Positions 1 to 7,372 of a DNA stretch of 12,257 nt are shown here, one piece after another. This stretch comes from Verrucomicrobiota bacterium. Its GTDB lineage: Bacteria > Verrucomicrobiota > Verrucomicrobiia > Opitutales > Opitutaceae. Location of the stretch: contig RFJS01000334.1 of the NCBI GenBank assembly GCA_003694825.1, positions 1-12,257 of the forward strand, read 5' to 3'. The translations under genes were made by a program, and so were the position numbers. Below the pieces are notes generated by a model. That model was given only the letters and a program-made list of their open reading frames with translations, was not told the DNA's origin and did not search any database. The stretch's first letter is position 1, and every line of letters starts with the position of its first letter.

Positions 1-10
1 CCGGTGGCGG

Positions 11-667
11 TTAAACGCGGGGCAGGCGCGGCGGACCAAACTCCAGCCCCGGCGGGGTGCCCAGCACCTCGCGCAGCACCACGGCGCGCTTCAACCCCGC
101 CGGATCCCGCAAGTCGTCGCGGAGCGCGATGGCGAGCCGGCCCGAGGCCGCCGCCGTTGACGGTCGGCGGCTGGCCCCTGCCTTCGTTCCGGCCCGGCGA
201 GCGATCCGATCGCTTGTTTCCGAAATCTTCGCCCGCTGCGCCTCGAGCGCCTGCAGTTGTTCCTGTAACTGTCGCTGACGATCGATGATCGCCTGGTTTG
301 CCGCGGCCGCGCCCGTCCCCCGGGACGGTTCCCGGCGATCGACGGACACCGTCGGGATCGGTGGCGGCAAGGGCTCGGCCCGGGATGGCGGCGTCGTCGA
401 CGGCACCGCCTCCCGGCCCTCGTCTCCAGCGGCCTCGAAAAGCGGCTCCGGCTCCGGTGAGGCCCCCTGCTGGCGGGCAAGAATCCGGCGGCGGATCTCC
501 TCCTGGATGCGCCGGGTCCGCTCCGCTTCATCCGGATCGTAGACCGGCTCGTCCTCGAGCTCCTCGTCCGCCTCCGTCTCGGTCCCCTTCTTCAGACCGC
601 GCAGGCTGTAGGCAATCAGCACGATTACGGCGATGACGAGCTGGAGGTGGTCGAAGAGCCATTCCAT
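11..667 (-). CDS. Single-pass membrane protein with coiled coil, last gene of the FloA/NfeD operon
   Basis: I do not recognise a named family. The 218-residue protein has one N-terminal membrane segment (about residues 6-21), then an acidic stretch (30-50), a charged segment reading RRIQEEIRRRI (52-62), and a Pro/Glu-rich linker (70-118). A Gln-rich likely coiled coil follows (123-158). The C-terminal block at 183-208 has the pattern LRDDLRDPxxLxxAxVLREVLGxPxGL. From memory, the RIQEEIRR and LREVLGxP motifs recur in uncharacterised proteins of Verrucomicrobiota and relatives, where they may be docking elements. The gene starts 45 bases after floA on the same strand, so co-transcription is likely. 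No good Shine-Dalgarno sequence precedes the ATG. Topology suggests a cytoplasmic C-terminal tail. An accessory role for FloA is inferred only from position. Confidence 0.8.
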   Translation of the reverse strand: MEWLFDHLQLVIAVIVLIAYSLRGLKKGTETEADEELEDEPVYDPDEAERTRRIQEEIRRRILARQQGASPEPEPLFEAAGDEGREAVPSTTPPSRAEPLPPPIPTVSVDRREPSRGTGAAAANQAIIDRQRQLQEQLQALEAQRAKISETSDRIARRAGTKAGASRRPSTAAASGRLAIALRDDLRDPAGLKRAVVLREVLGTPPGLEFGPPRLPRV

Positions 668-712
668 GGACGATCAGTTCGGTTGAGGCCACGGCCGCCT
701 ATCCGGTCCGCT

Positions 713-1717
713 TCAGGACTCGGGCTCTTCAGGCTGGGCGATGGACTTGCGCATGTCGGTGTCAGCCTGAATGTTCTGAAAACGGTAGTAGTCCATCACG
801 CCGAGATTGCCATTGCGGAAGGCTTCGGCGATCGCCAGCGGCACCTGGGCCTGCGCCTCGACGACCTTCGCCTGCATCTCCTGCACCCGCGCCTTCATCT
901 CCTGCTCGAGCGCGACGGCCGCGGCGCGGCGGATTTCCGCCTGAGCCTGCGCCATGTTCTTGTTCGCCTCCGCCTGCGCCTCCTGCAGCTTGGCCCCCAC
1001 GTTTTCGCCGACGTCCACATCGGCGATATCGATGGAAAGGATCTCGAATGCCGTGCCGACATCGAGACCACGATCGAGGACGTTCTTGGAAATGCGATCC
1101 GGGTTCTCCAGCACATGCTTGTAGGTATCGGCCGAGCCGATCGTCGTGACGATGCCCTCGCCGACCCGCGCGATCACGGTGTCCTCCTTGGCGCCACCGA
1201 CAAAGCGGTCGAGATTGGTGCGGACGGTGACCCGCGCCTTCACCTTCACCTGGATGCCGTCCTTCGCCACCGCATCGATCGTCGCTCGTCCCTTTTCGGG
1301 ATCCGGACAATCGATCACCTTGGGATCGACGGACGTGCGCACGGCCTCGACCACCGATTTTCCCGAACCTTTGGTCGCGAGATCGATGGCACACGCCCGC
1401 TGCCAATCCAGCTCGATGCCCGCCTTCTGCGCAGCGATGATCGCCTGCACGGTCGGGATCAGATTGCCGCCCGCCAGGTAGTGCGCTTCGAGATCATCGA
1501 CGCTCAGCATGATCCCCGCCTTGATCGCCGTGACGCGCGCATCGACCACCAGGCTGTAGGGCACCTGCCGCAGCCGCATCGCGATCAATGTGATGGGGCT
1601 GACGTAGGCGCCCGCCAGTGCCGCGCGCAGCCACACGAAAAAGAAGGCCGCAAACCACAGGACGAAGGCGAGAACGACAACACCCGCCGCGATGAGAAGG
1701 ATGAACGATAGATTCAT
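713..1717 (-). CDS. floA: Flotillin-like protein FloA (SPFH domain)
   Basis: FloA proteins are membrane scaffolds that form oligomeric assemblies and organise functional membrane microdomains. The 334 residues match the family's usual length of about 330. An N-terminal hydrophobic hairpin or helix (3-29) anchors the protein. It is followed by the SPFH domain (about 38-235), including stretches such as [11 protein letters not shown] and [15 protein letters not shown] long Ala/Glu/Gln-rich helix (243-292, repeats like [17 protein letters not shown]) is the flotillin coiled coil used for oligomerisation. A short polar tail ends in EEPES. The ATG overlaps the stop of the upstream nfeD gene by 4 bases and no Shine-Dalgarno sequence is visible, which points to translational coupling. 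FloA is commonly encoded beside NfeD proteins, as here. The family call is firm; the client proteins are unknown. Confidence 0.95.
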   Translation of the reverse strand: MNLSFILLIAAGVVVLAFVLWFAAFFFVWLRAALAGAYVSPITLIAMRLRQVPYSLVVDARVTAIKAGIMLSVDDLEAHYLAGGNLIPTVQAIIAAQKAGIELDWQRACAIDLATKGSGKSVVEAVRTSVDPKVIDCPDPEKGRATIDAVAKDGIQVKVKARVTVRTNLDRFVGGAKEDTVIARVGEGIVTTIGSADTYKHVLENPDRISKNVLDRGLDVGTAFEILSIDIADVDVGENVGAKLQEAQAEANKNMAQAQAEIRRAAAVALEQEMKARVQEMQAKVVEAQAQVPLAIAEAFRNGNLGVMDYYRFQNIQADTDMRKSIAQPEEPES

Positions 1718-2178
1718 GGCTTGGATACGATGAGGCGAAAATTATCTTTTCCGCGCACGATGAGACGCGCGCCCCGCTCGGCATAGCCGTCGCGGCAAAA
1801 GGCTTCATACTGTTTTCCGTCGAGGACGACCAGCCCCGAAGGCGCGAGAACCGTCGCCGCCTGGCACTCGCGGCCCACGACATCGGCTTCCGCGGCGGGC
1901 TTCGTCGCGCTGCCGGACACCGACGCCGCGAGAAAGAAACGCCGGCCGAACCGCGTGCGCGGCAGCCAGACAAACTCCACGATGAGCGCGACCGCGATGA
2001 TGGCGACGCCGGCCCCCACCGCGATCAACCCGCCGGCCGTGCCATGGTCCTGAAAGGCCATGACCGTCCCGATGATCATCAGAATGCCTCCCAGCACCCC
2101 GAGGAGGCCTCCAGGAAGGAAAATCTCCAGGGAGATCATGATCGTCCCGATCAGGAAAAGCAGAAGAATCGTCGTCAT
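1714..2178 (-). CDS. Short NfeD-family membrane protein with C-terminal OB-fold
   Basis: This is a 154-residue NfeD protein of the short class without a protease domain. Three membrane segments are seen at about 3-19, 24-42 and 49-70, with the LEIFLPGG turn typical of the family between the first two. The soluble C-terminal part (98-152) has the OB-fold signature: [21 protein letters not shown], then YEAFC, then RGARLIVRG and a terminal LIVSKP strand. Short NfeD proteins are known partners of flotillins, and the OB-fold is thought to mediate contacts. The ATG overlaps the stop of the upstream protease-type NfeD gene by 4 bases, and its own stop overlaps the floA start by 4 bases. All three are therefore probably translated together. 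Its fold resembles the C-terminus of the upstream protein, which suggests an old duplication or split. Confidence 0.92.
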   Translation of the reverse strand: MTTILLLFLIGTIMISLEIFLPGGLLGVLGGILMIIGTVMAFQDHGTAGGLIAVGAGVAIIAVALIVEFVWLPRTRFGRRFFLAASVSGSATKPAAEADVVGRECQAATVLAPSGLVVLDGKQYEAFCRDGYAERGARLIVRGKDNFRLIVSKP

Positions 2179-3719
2179 TTGTCCGCCGGCTCCACAATCA
2201 GGACGAAATCCCCGCGCTTCACGACCCGAATCTTTCGCCCGGCCGGAATTTCGCCGACCGCCGCGCGCGCCTCATAGCGCCGCCCGTCGATCTCCACCCG
2301 CCCCACCGGGTGCAGATCGGTCACGACCACGCCGACGGATCCGACATCGGCCCCGCCGGCCTTCGAGGGTTCGTCCCCCGCCTCCGCCGCGCCCGGCTCC
2401 CGCCGGGCTGTCCCTCCGACAGCGCTGCGGAGAACGAATCGATCCCAGAACAACGACCTGGGCAGCAACCGGGCCACAATGGCGATGAGCCCCACCGCCA
2501 GAAACAGCCCGAGCGCCAGATTGTAGGCCGGCGTGACAAACATCTCCGGTGTCAGCTCGAAGGCCTCGCCCGGCCAGACGTCCGCCATCCCCCATAGCAA
2601 CCCCACGATCATCGACACCAGACCGACAATGGCAAAGACGAGAACTCCCGGGAAAAAGAGCAACTCCACGAAAACCAGCACCACGCCCAGCAGGAAGAGC
2701 AACATCGGCTCATGCCCGGAGAGCCCGGCCACGTTGTGTCCGAAAAAGACGAGGAGCAACAGGATGATTCCCGAGATGCCGAATACGCCGAACCCCGGCG
2801 TCTTGAACTCGATGAACAAGAGCATTCCGCCCAGCCCGAGCAGCAGCGGGCTGATCTTCATCAACCACTGCGCCAGCTCGACGGACCAGGTCATCTGAAA
2901 GCGCTTGACGACAGGTGCGGCCCCTTCGCCCGCCAGCGCCGTGATCAGCTCGTCGAGAGTGTCATGAATACCCGCACCGAGCAGAGGCTGCGGCGGATCC
3001 CCATAGCGCTTCATCGCCTTCGTGGCGGTGAGCATGAGCAGCTCGTCCTTCGTCTTGATGACGTCCCCGTCGATGACCAGTTCGTAGTTGGGATCCATCA
3101 TCGCGCGCAAAACCTCCGCGCGAAATTTTCTGCCTTCGGAAAACGCGTCCACCTTGGCCGCGAGGTAAGCGGTCATCTTCCGCTTCAGGCCTTCGCTCAC
3201 ATCCTCTCCGGTAGAAAGGATCGGCTCGGCCGCGCCGATCACTCCCTTCGGCGCGAAGAAGATATCGTCTGTGACCCCCGCAATGATCGCGCCGGCCGAT
3301 CCCGCCTCCCGATCCACGTAGGTCACGACCGTCCCCTTGAACCGGTCGAGAATCTCCATGATCTCGAGCGTCGCGCCCAACTCCCCACCGGGCGTATCCA
3401 TGTGGAGCACGACATAGTCGGCATCGGCATCCACCGCCTCCTTCACACCGTTGCGGACGATAAAGACGGTCGGCTGACCGATCTGGCCCTGAATCGGCAC
3501 GACGTAGAACCGCGGAGCGGGCGCCTCCGTCGCGGCCGGCCCGTCAGCGGGGGACTCACCGGCGGCCTCCGCCACTGCATCGGCTCCCGCCTCATCCGCG
3601 CCACGGCTCGTGGTCACCGACCACAACAGCACCAACAGGGCACTCAAAATCGATCGCATCATCGCTGGCCATCGACTCTGCAGCAGCCTCCGGGCAAACG
3701 CAAGTAGCCTCGTCTCCAT
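2175..3719 (-). CDS. Long NfeD-family protein: membrane-bound ClpP-class serine protease with OB-fold
   Basis: This 514-residue long-form NfeD (NfeD1b type) has three modules. An N-terminal signal or anchor (about 21-40, ending TSRGAD) and an Ala/Glu/Pro-rich linker lead to a ClpP-like protease domain (71-265). That domain carries the oxyanion motif MDTPGG (107-112) and the nucleophile in EAGSAGA (Ser141). The Ser/Lys dyad base is probably Lys179 or Lys181 in LKRKMTAY. Four or five membrane helices follow (about 283-417) with the family motif TPGFGVFGISG. A C-terminal OB-fold (458-512) includes GRVEIDGRRYEA. Archaeal relatives cleave a hydrophobic site in stomatin, so FloA is a plausible substrate or partner here. 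The start is uncertain: this ATG has a poor ribosome site, and Met20 or Met21 would give a more normal signal peptide. It is the first gene of the operon. Confidence 0.93.
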   Translation of the reverse strand: METRLLAFARRLLQSRWPAMMRSILSALLVLLWSVTTSRGADEAGADAVAEAAGESPADGPAATEAPAPRFYVVPIQGQIGQPTVFIVRNGVKEAVDADADYVVLHMDTPGGELGATLEIMEILDRFKGTVVTYVDREAGSAGAIIAGVTDDIFFAPKGVIGAAEPILSTGEDVSEGLKRKMTAYLAAKVDAFSEGRKFRAEVLRAMMDPNYELVIDGDVIKTKDELLMLTATKAMKRYGDPPQPLLGAGIHDTLDELITALAGEGAAPVVKRFQMTWSVELAQWLMKISPLLLGLGGMLLFIEFKTPGFGVFGISGIILLLLVFFGHNVAGLSGHEPMLLFLLGVVLVFVELLFFPGVLVFAIVGLVSMIVGLLWGMADVWPGEAFELTPEMFVTPAYNLALGLFLAVGLIAIVARLLPRSLFWDRFVLRSAVGGTARREPGAAEAGDEPSKAGGADVGSVGVVVTDLHPVGRVEIDGRRYEARAAVGEIPAGRKIRVVKRGDFVLIVEPADK

Positions 3720-3742
3720 CAGAGACGATCGCCCGCCGCCAT
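3719..3742 (-). CDS. Possible 7-codon leader peptide coupled to the protease-type NfeD gene
   Basis: The best Shine-Dalgarno sequence near the operon start is GGGAGGAGGG (minus strand, 3756-3747). From its first GGAGG core there are 8 bases to an ATG at 3742. That ATG opens a tiny frame, MAAGDRL, whose TGA shares one base with the ATG of the next gene (TGATG). This is the usual geometry for translational coupling by stop-restart, and the downstream ATG lacks a good site of its own. Other explanations are chance in GC-rich sequence, or a sequencing error that separates the true N-terminus from the gene. No stem-loop attenuator is evident after it. Confidence 0.35.
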   Translation of the reverse strand: MAAGDRL

Positions 3743-3746
3743 GCGA

Positions 3747-3756
3747 CCCTCCTCCC
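3747..3756 (-). promoter_or_regulatory. Strong Shine-Dalgarno sequence ahead of the FloA/NfeD operon
   Basis: GGGAGGAGGG on the minus strand is an almost ideal match to the 16S rRNA tail. It is placed for the ATG at 3742, not for the protease-type NfeD ATG at 3719, from which it is about 28 bases distant. The 124 bases between the channel gene and the operon hold no convincing -10/-35 pair. They also contain a GC-rich 5-bp hairpin, GCGGC-GCAT-GCCGC (3800-3813), without a T-run, which is too weak to call a terminator. Confidence 0.5.
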
Positions 3757-3843
3757 GCCCCTCGGCTGTGCGCGTGTGCCCACGCAACGTGCGGTGCCTG
3801 CGGCGCATGCCGCGCCCTCCGCCGGCCGACCGAGCCTGGGAGG

Positions 3844-5631
3844 CTAAACCGCGCGATCCTCCTGGAGGAACTGCTGTCGGGTAATGTCGTGCAGGGTCAC
3901 GACACCGACCACCCTTCCCGGCTCGACCCGGCTGATCACCGGAAGCGTCGTGTGCTCAGTGGCGACGAACTCCCTGACGACATCCTTGATCTTCTGATCC
4001 GGATGCACGATCGGCACCGGCGGATCCACCAGAATGTCGCCCACCACCCGTTCCGGATGCTCGGGCGCCACCCTCTGGATCCCCTTGCGGTGCACCATGC
4101 CCACATAACGACCATCGCCATCAAGAACCGGATACAGATTGAAATTCTCGCCCGCGATCTTTGCGGCCGCCTCCGGCAGCGGCTCATCCTGCCGCAGCGC
4201 GACAACTTCGTGCGTCATGATCGTGTTCACGGGCAGATCCTGCCAGTGCTCGCTGGGACGCAGCAGCGGAAACTTCCTCAGATTGATCCCGTCCTGCAGC
4301 AACAGCGCATCGTAGACGGGCACCTTCCGCAAGCGGCTCGCCACCGCGTAGGCGGTGAGGTTCGCCAGCATAATCGCGAGAATCAACGGATAGTCCCCGG
4401 TCAGCTCGAAGATCATCAGGATCGAACACACCGGCGCCCGAATCACGCCCGCAAACATCGCTCCCATGCCGATCACTGCCAGTGAAGACGCCATGGGCGC
4501 CATCCCCGGGTCCACCAACCCGGCCAACTTTCCGACAATCCCACCGAGCATCGCTCCGATAAACAGCGTCGGCGCGAAAATGCCTCCACAACCGCCACTG
4601 CTGTAGGAAAAGATCGTCGCGAGAAACTTGCCGACAAACAGCGCCAGCAACACACCGATGCCCAACCGGCCGAACAAGGCGTCCGTCAGATCATTGTAGC
4701 CGATACCGAACACACCGCTGCGATCGTAGAAAAACAACACGAGCGCACCGACGATCCCGGTCGCCAGACCACCGGCTCCCGGCATCGCCCACACCCATCT
4801 CCCGCGGATCGCCTTCAATCGCTCCCGCAGGGTCAGCAGCCCCCACGAGAACCCCTCGGAGAAAAAACCGGCGAGGAGCCCGACAATCACACTCAACACC
4901 AGCCCCACCACGCTGAACTCCTGGTGGCTCGGGACCGAAAACATCGCGCTCGAGCCGAGCATCGCCCGCTCGATCACCGCCGCGATCACCGCCACCAGGA
5001 CGATGCCGGCCAGCGCGCGGTGCTTGAGGTCGCCCATGATCTCCTCGATCGCAAACATGATCGCGGCCAACGGCGTATTGAATGCCGCCGCGATTCCCCC
5101 GGCCGAGGCCATCGGCACGAGACGGGCCACATCCCTCGGCGCCAACCCCAGCCAACGCCCGACGACGGATGCGAACGAAGCCACCACCTGGACTGTCGGT
5201 CCTTCGCGTCCGAGGCTGCCTCCCGTTCCGATTGAGAACGCGCCGACCAGAAACTTCCACAGGCCCACATCGCCCCGGATCCGGCCGAAACGCAAAAAAT
5301 ACGCCGCCTTCGTCTGCGGGATGCCACTGCCCCGGGCCAGAGGAGCGTAGTTTGCCAGGCACCACCCGGCAAGAATCCCACCGAGCGCCGGAGTGACGAT
5401 CACCAGCGCAAAGCGCCAGGGCGACTCCATCTCCGCAAACCGATAAATGATGTTATGCTCCGACCATGAAATCGCCCAGTGAAAGGCCACCGCCGAAACA
5501 CCCGCCAGCACCCCGATCAACGCCCCGAGGAAATACAACTGCCTTTCCTGGCCGCGCAACAACCGGTGCGCGGCATCCGCGGCCATCCGTCGCAACTTCC
5601 GATAGTGAAACATGGATTGTCTGGGTGCCAT
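3844..5631 (-). CDS. ClC-family chloride/proton antiporter with C-terminal tandem CBS domains
   Basis: This 595-residue inner-membrane protein has the three selectivity motifs of ClC proteins: GSGIP (101-105, Ser102), GREGP (141-145, gating Glu143) and GGIFAP (349-354). A tyrosine in VPVYDALL (Tyr440) sits where the conserved chloride-coordinating tyrosine lies. The IEE pair (196-197) retains the internal proton glutamate, so a 2Cl-/H+ exchanger is more likely than a pure channel. After the membrane domain (about 32-435) come two CBS domains (about 465-520 and 530-588), with motifs such as MVHRKGI and VVTLHDITRQ. In relatives these bind adenine nucleotides and regulate transport. The ATG at 5631 has no clear Shine-Dalgarno sequence, and Met7 (5613) is an alternative. 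It is transcribed away from the sulfatase and probably alone. Roles in acid resistance or ion balance are general family knowledge. Confidence 0.95.
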   Translation of the reverse strand: MAPRQSMFHYRKLRRMAADAAHRLLRGQERQLYFLGALIGVLAGVSAVAFHWAISWSEHNIIYRFAEMESPWRFALVIVTPALGGILAGWCLANYAPLARGSGIPQTKAAYFLRFGRIRGDVGLWKFLVGAFSIGTGGSLGREGPTVQVVASFASVVGRWLGLAPRDVARLVPMASAGGIAAAFNTPLAAIMFAIEEIMGDLKHRALAGIVLVAVIAAVIERAMLGSSAMFSVPSHQEFSVVGLVLSVIVGLLAGFFSEGFSWGLLTLRERLKAIRGRWVWAMPGAGGLATGIVGALVLFFYDRSGVFGIGYNDLTDALFGRLGIGVLLALFVGKFLATIFSYSSGGCGGIFAPTLFIGAMLGGIVGKLAGLVDPGMAPMASSLAVIGMGAMFAGVIRAPVCSILMIFELTGDYPLILAIMLANLTAYAVASRLRKVPVYDALLLQDGINLRKFPLLRPSEHWQDLPVNTIMTHEVVALRQDEPLPEAAAKIAGENFNLYPVLDGDGRYVGMVHRKGIQRVAPEHPERVVGDILVDPPVPIVHPDQKIKDVVREFVATEHTTLPVISRVEPGRVVGVVTLHDITRQQFLQEDRAV

Positions 5632-5866
5632 GGCGTGAAGCCGCCGAGCATGAACACCCCTACCCGGTCGAGTCCATGCCCGAGTCCTTCCGAGAGTCTA
5701 CTTCGTCCCCGGCCGGCAGAGCCACGAAGCCGCCGAGCCTCGGATCCGCCCGGTTCGCCGCCGGCCAGGGAAAAACGGGCACCGTGCGGGCCCTCCTTCC
5801 CGTCGATTTCCGGGTTCCCTACCCACCATCCACCCGTCATATCTGATCGTCCATTCCCCGTTTTCC
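5632..5866. promoter_or_regulatory. Divergent intergenic region between the ClC exchanger and sulfatase genes
   Basis: These 235 bases lie between two divergent starts, so both promoters must be here or within the gene ends. I find no convincing -35/-10 pair. Two kinds of repeat are visible. A 13-mer, GAAGCCGCCGAGC, occurs at 5637-5649 and again at 5726-5738. Short CGAGTCC copies begin at 5669 and 5681, with a related CGAGAGTC at 5691, a spacing of 10-12 bases. These could be regulator half-sites, but no known operator is recognised. No credible ORF fills the region. Confidence 0.4.
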
Positions 5867-7336
5867 ATGCCTCGACCACCCCACCTGCTCATCTTCAACC
5901 CCGACCAATGGCGCGGCGATGTCCTCGGACACCTCGGCAACCCGGCCGCCCACACCCCCTTCATCGACCGCTACGTCCGCGAAGAAGCGGTCTCCTTCCG
6001 CCATGCCTTCTGTCAAAACCCCGTCTGCACCCCGAGCCGGTGCAGCTTCATGACCGGCTGCTATCCCCACGTGCGCGGCCACCGCACCATGCACCACATG
6101 CTCCAGCCGGACGAGCCGATGCTCCTGCGCACCTTGCGCGCGGCGGGCTACCATGTCTGGTGGGGCGGCAAAAACGACGTCGTCGCGCGCCAGCGCGGCT
6201 TCTCCGACTACTGCGACGTGAAGTTCACCCCGACCGACACCCTCCCCGATACGCACGCGCTTCGGCCCCCGCGCGGAGACTCCGCCGGCGACACCGACCA
6301 CTACTCCTTCTACGTCGGCAAACTCGAAAAACCCGCCGGAGCCGACCGCTACCGCGACCAGGACTGGGCCCTGATCGAGGGCGCCATCGCGCACATCCGC
6401 AATGCCCCGCCCGACCGGCCGCTCTGCATCTACCTCCCGCTCACCTACCCTCACCCGCCCTACGCCGTCGAAGACCCCTACTACTCGGCCATCGATCCCC
6501 ACGCGCTCCCGCCCCGCATCCGCGCCGAACCGGCCGAAGCCGGCAAGCCCGCCATCCTGCGCGGCCTGCGTGAGCTGCAGGGCCTGCGCGGCTGGTCCGA
6601 GGCCCGCTGGAGCGAGCTGCGCCGCACCTATTACGGCATGTGCGCGCGTGTCGACGACCAGTTCCGCCTCGTCATCGAGGCGCTCAAACAGAGCGGCCGG
6701 CACGACGACACAGCCGTCTTCCTCTTCTCCGATCACGGCGACTACACCGGCGACTACGGCCTGGTGGAGAAGACCCAGAACACCTTCGAGGACTGCCTCA
6801 CGCGCGTGCCCTTCATCATCAAACCACCCCGCGGCCACCGCGTCCGGCCCGGCATTCGCGACGCCCTCGTCGAACTCATCGACTTCCCGGCCACCGTCGA
6901 GGCACTCTGCGGCATCACCCCCGCCCACACCCACTTCGGCCGCTCCCTGCTACCCCTGGTCGCCGGCGATACCGACACGCACCGCGACGCGGTCTTCTGC
7001 GAGGGCGGCCGCCTCCCCACCGAACGCCACACACGCGAAGCCGAATCCCTGCAAAACAGCGGAAAGACCTCGCGCTACTGGCCCCGCCTCCATCTCCAGA
7101 CCGGGGACGGTCCCGAGCACGGCAAGGCCGCCATGTGCCGGACCGATCGCTACAAATACATCATGCGCCTGCTCGAACCCGACGAGTTCTACGACCTTCG
7201 CACCGACCCCGGCGAAACCCGCAACGAGATCGACAACCCCGCCTACGCCGCGCCCATCGAGGCGCTGCGCCGCCGTCTGCTGCGCTGGTACATGGAAACC
7301 GCCGACGTCGTCCCCCACACCCCCGACTGCCGCTGA
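5867..7336 (+). CDS. Sulfatase of the formylglycine-dependent (type I) family, apparently cytoplasmic
   Basis: The 489-residue protein belongs to the alkaline-phosphatase-like sulfatase superfamily and is predicted to hydrolyse sulfate esters. The CxPSR signature is present as VCTPSRCSFMTG (53-64). Cys54 would be converted to formylglycine by a maturase not encoded here. Other expected active-site elements are FNPDQWRGD (10-18, metal-binding Asp13), GGKND (100-104), the SDHGD block (288-292, Asp289 and His290) and Lys302 in VEKTQNTFEDC. The usual GDHGL is GDYGL (295-299), a variant I have seen described in some subfamilies. The C-terminal subdomain (about 420-480) carries RTDRYKYI and EFYDLRTDPGE. 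No signal peptide is seen, which is unusual because many polysaccharide sulfatases are exported; a start further upstream gives none. The ATG has no Shine-Dalgarno sequence. The substrate cannot be told. A phosphonate or phosphate monoester hydrolase is the main alternative. Confidence 0.9.
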   Translation: MPRPPHLLIFNPDQWRGDVLGHLGNPAAHTPFIDRYVREEAVSFRHAFCQNPVCTPSRCSFMTGCYPHVRGHRTMHHMLQPDEPMLLRTLRAAGYHVWWGGKNDVVARQRGFSDYCDVKFTPTDTLPDTHALRPPRGDSAGDTDHYSFYVGKLEKPAGADRYRDQDWALIEGAIAHIRNAPPDRPLCIYLPLTYPHPPYAVEDPYYSAIDPHALPPRIRAEPAEAGKPAILRGLRELQGLRGWSEARWSELRRTYYGMCARVDDQFRLVIEALKQSGRHDDTAVFLFSDHGDYTGDYGLVEKTQNTFEDCLTRVPFIIKPPRGHRVRPGIRDALVELIDFPATVEALCGITPAHTHFGRSLLPLVAGDTDTHRDAVFCEGGRLPTERHTREAESLQNSGKTSRYWPRLHLQTGDGPEHGKAAMCRTDRYKYIMRLLEPDEFYDLRTDPGETRNEIDNPAYAAPIEALRRRLLRWYMETADVVPHTPDCR

Positions 7337-7372
7337 CCCTCTTCCCCCGCCGCGGCCGCCCCGGACGTCCCT

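Noticed and set aside
647..1711. Long plus-strand open frame (354 codons) opposite floA
   Set aside because: It is antisense to a clear FloA gene, and its translation is His/Arg/Asp-rich with no family features; such frames are common opposite GC-rich genes.
2712..3707. Long plus-strand open frame opposite the protease-type NfeD gene
   Set aside because: Antisense shadow with low-complexity Arg/His composition; the minus-strand protein has full family motifs.
3800..3813. Hairpin GCGGC-GCAT-GCCGC as a terminator for the ClC gene
   Set aside because: Only 5 pairs and no T-run on either strand.
5837..6934. Minus-strand open frame of 365 codons opposite the sulfatase
   Set aside because: Gly/Val/Ala-rich translation typical of the complementary strand of a GC-rich gene; no motifs, and the sulfatase is certain.
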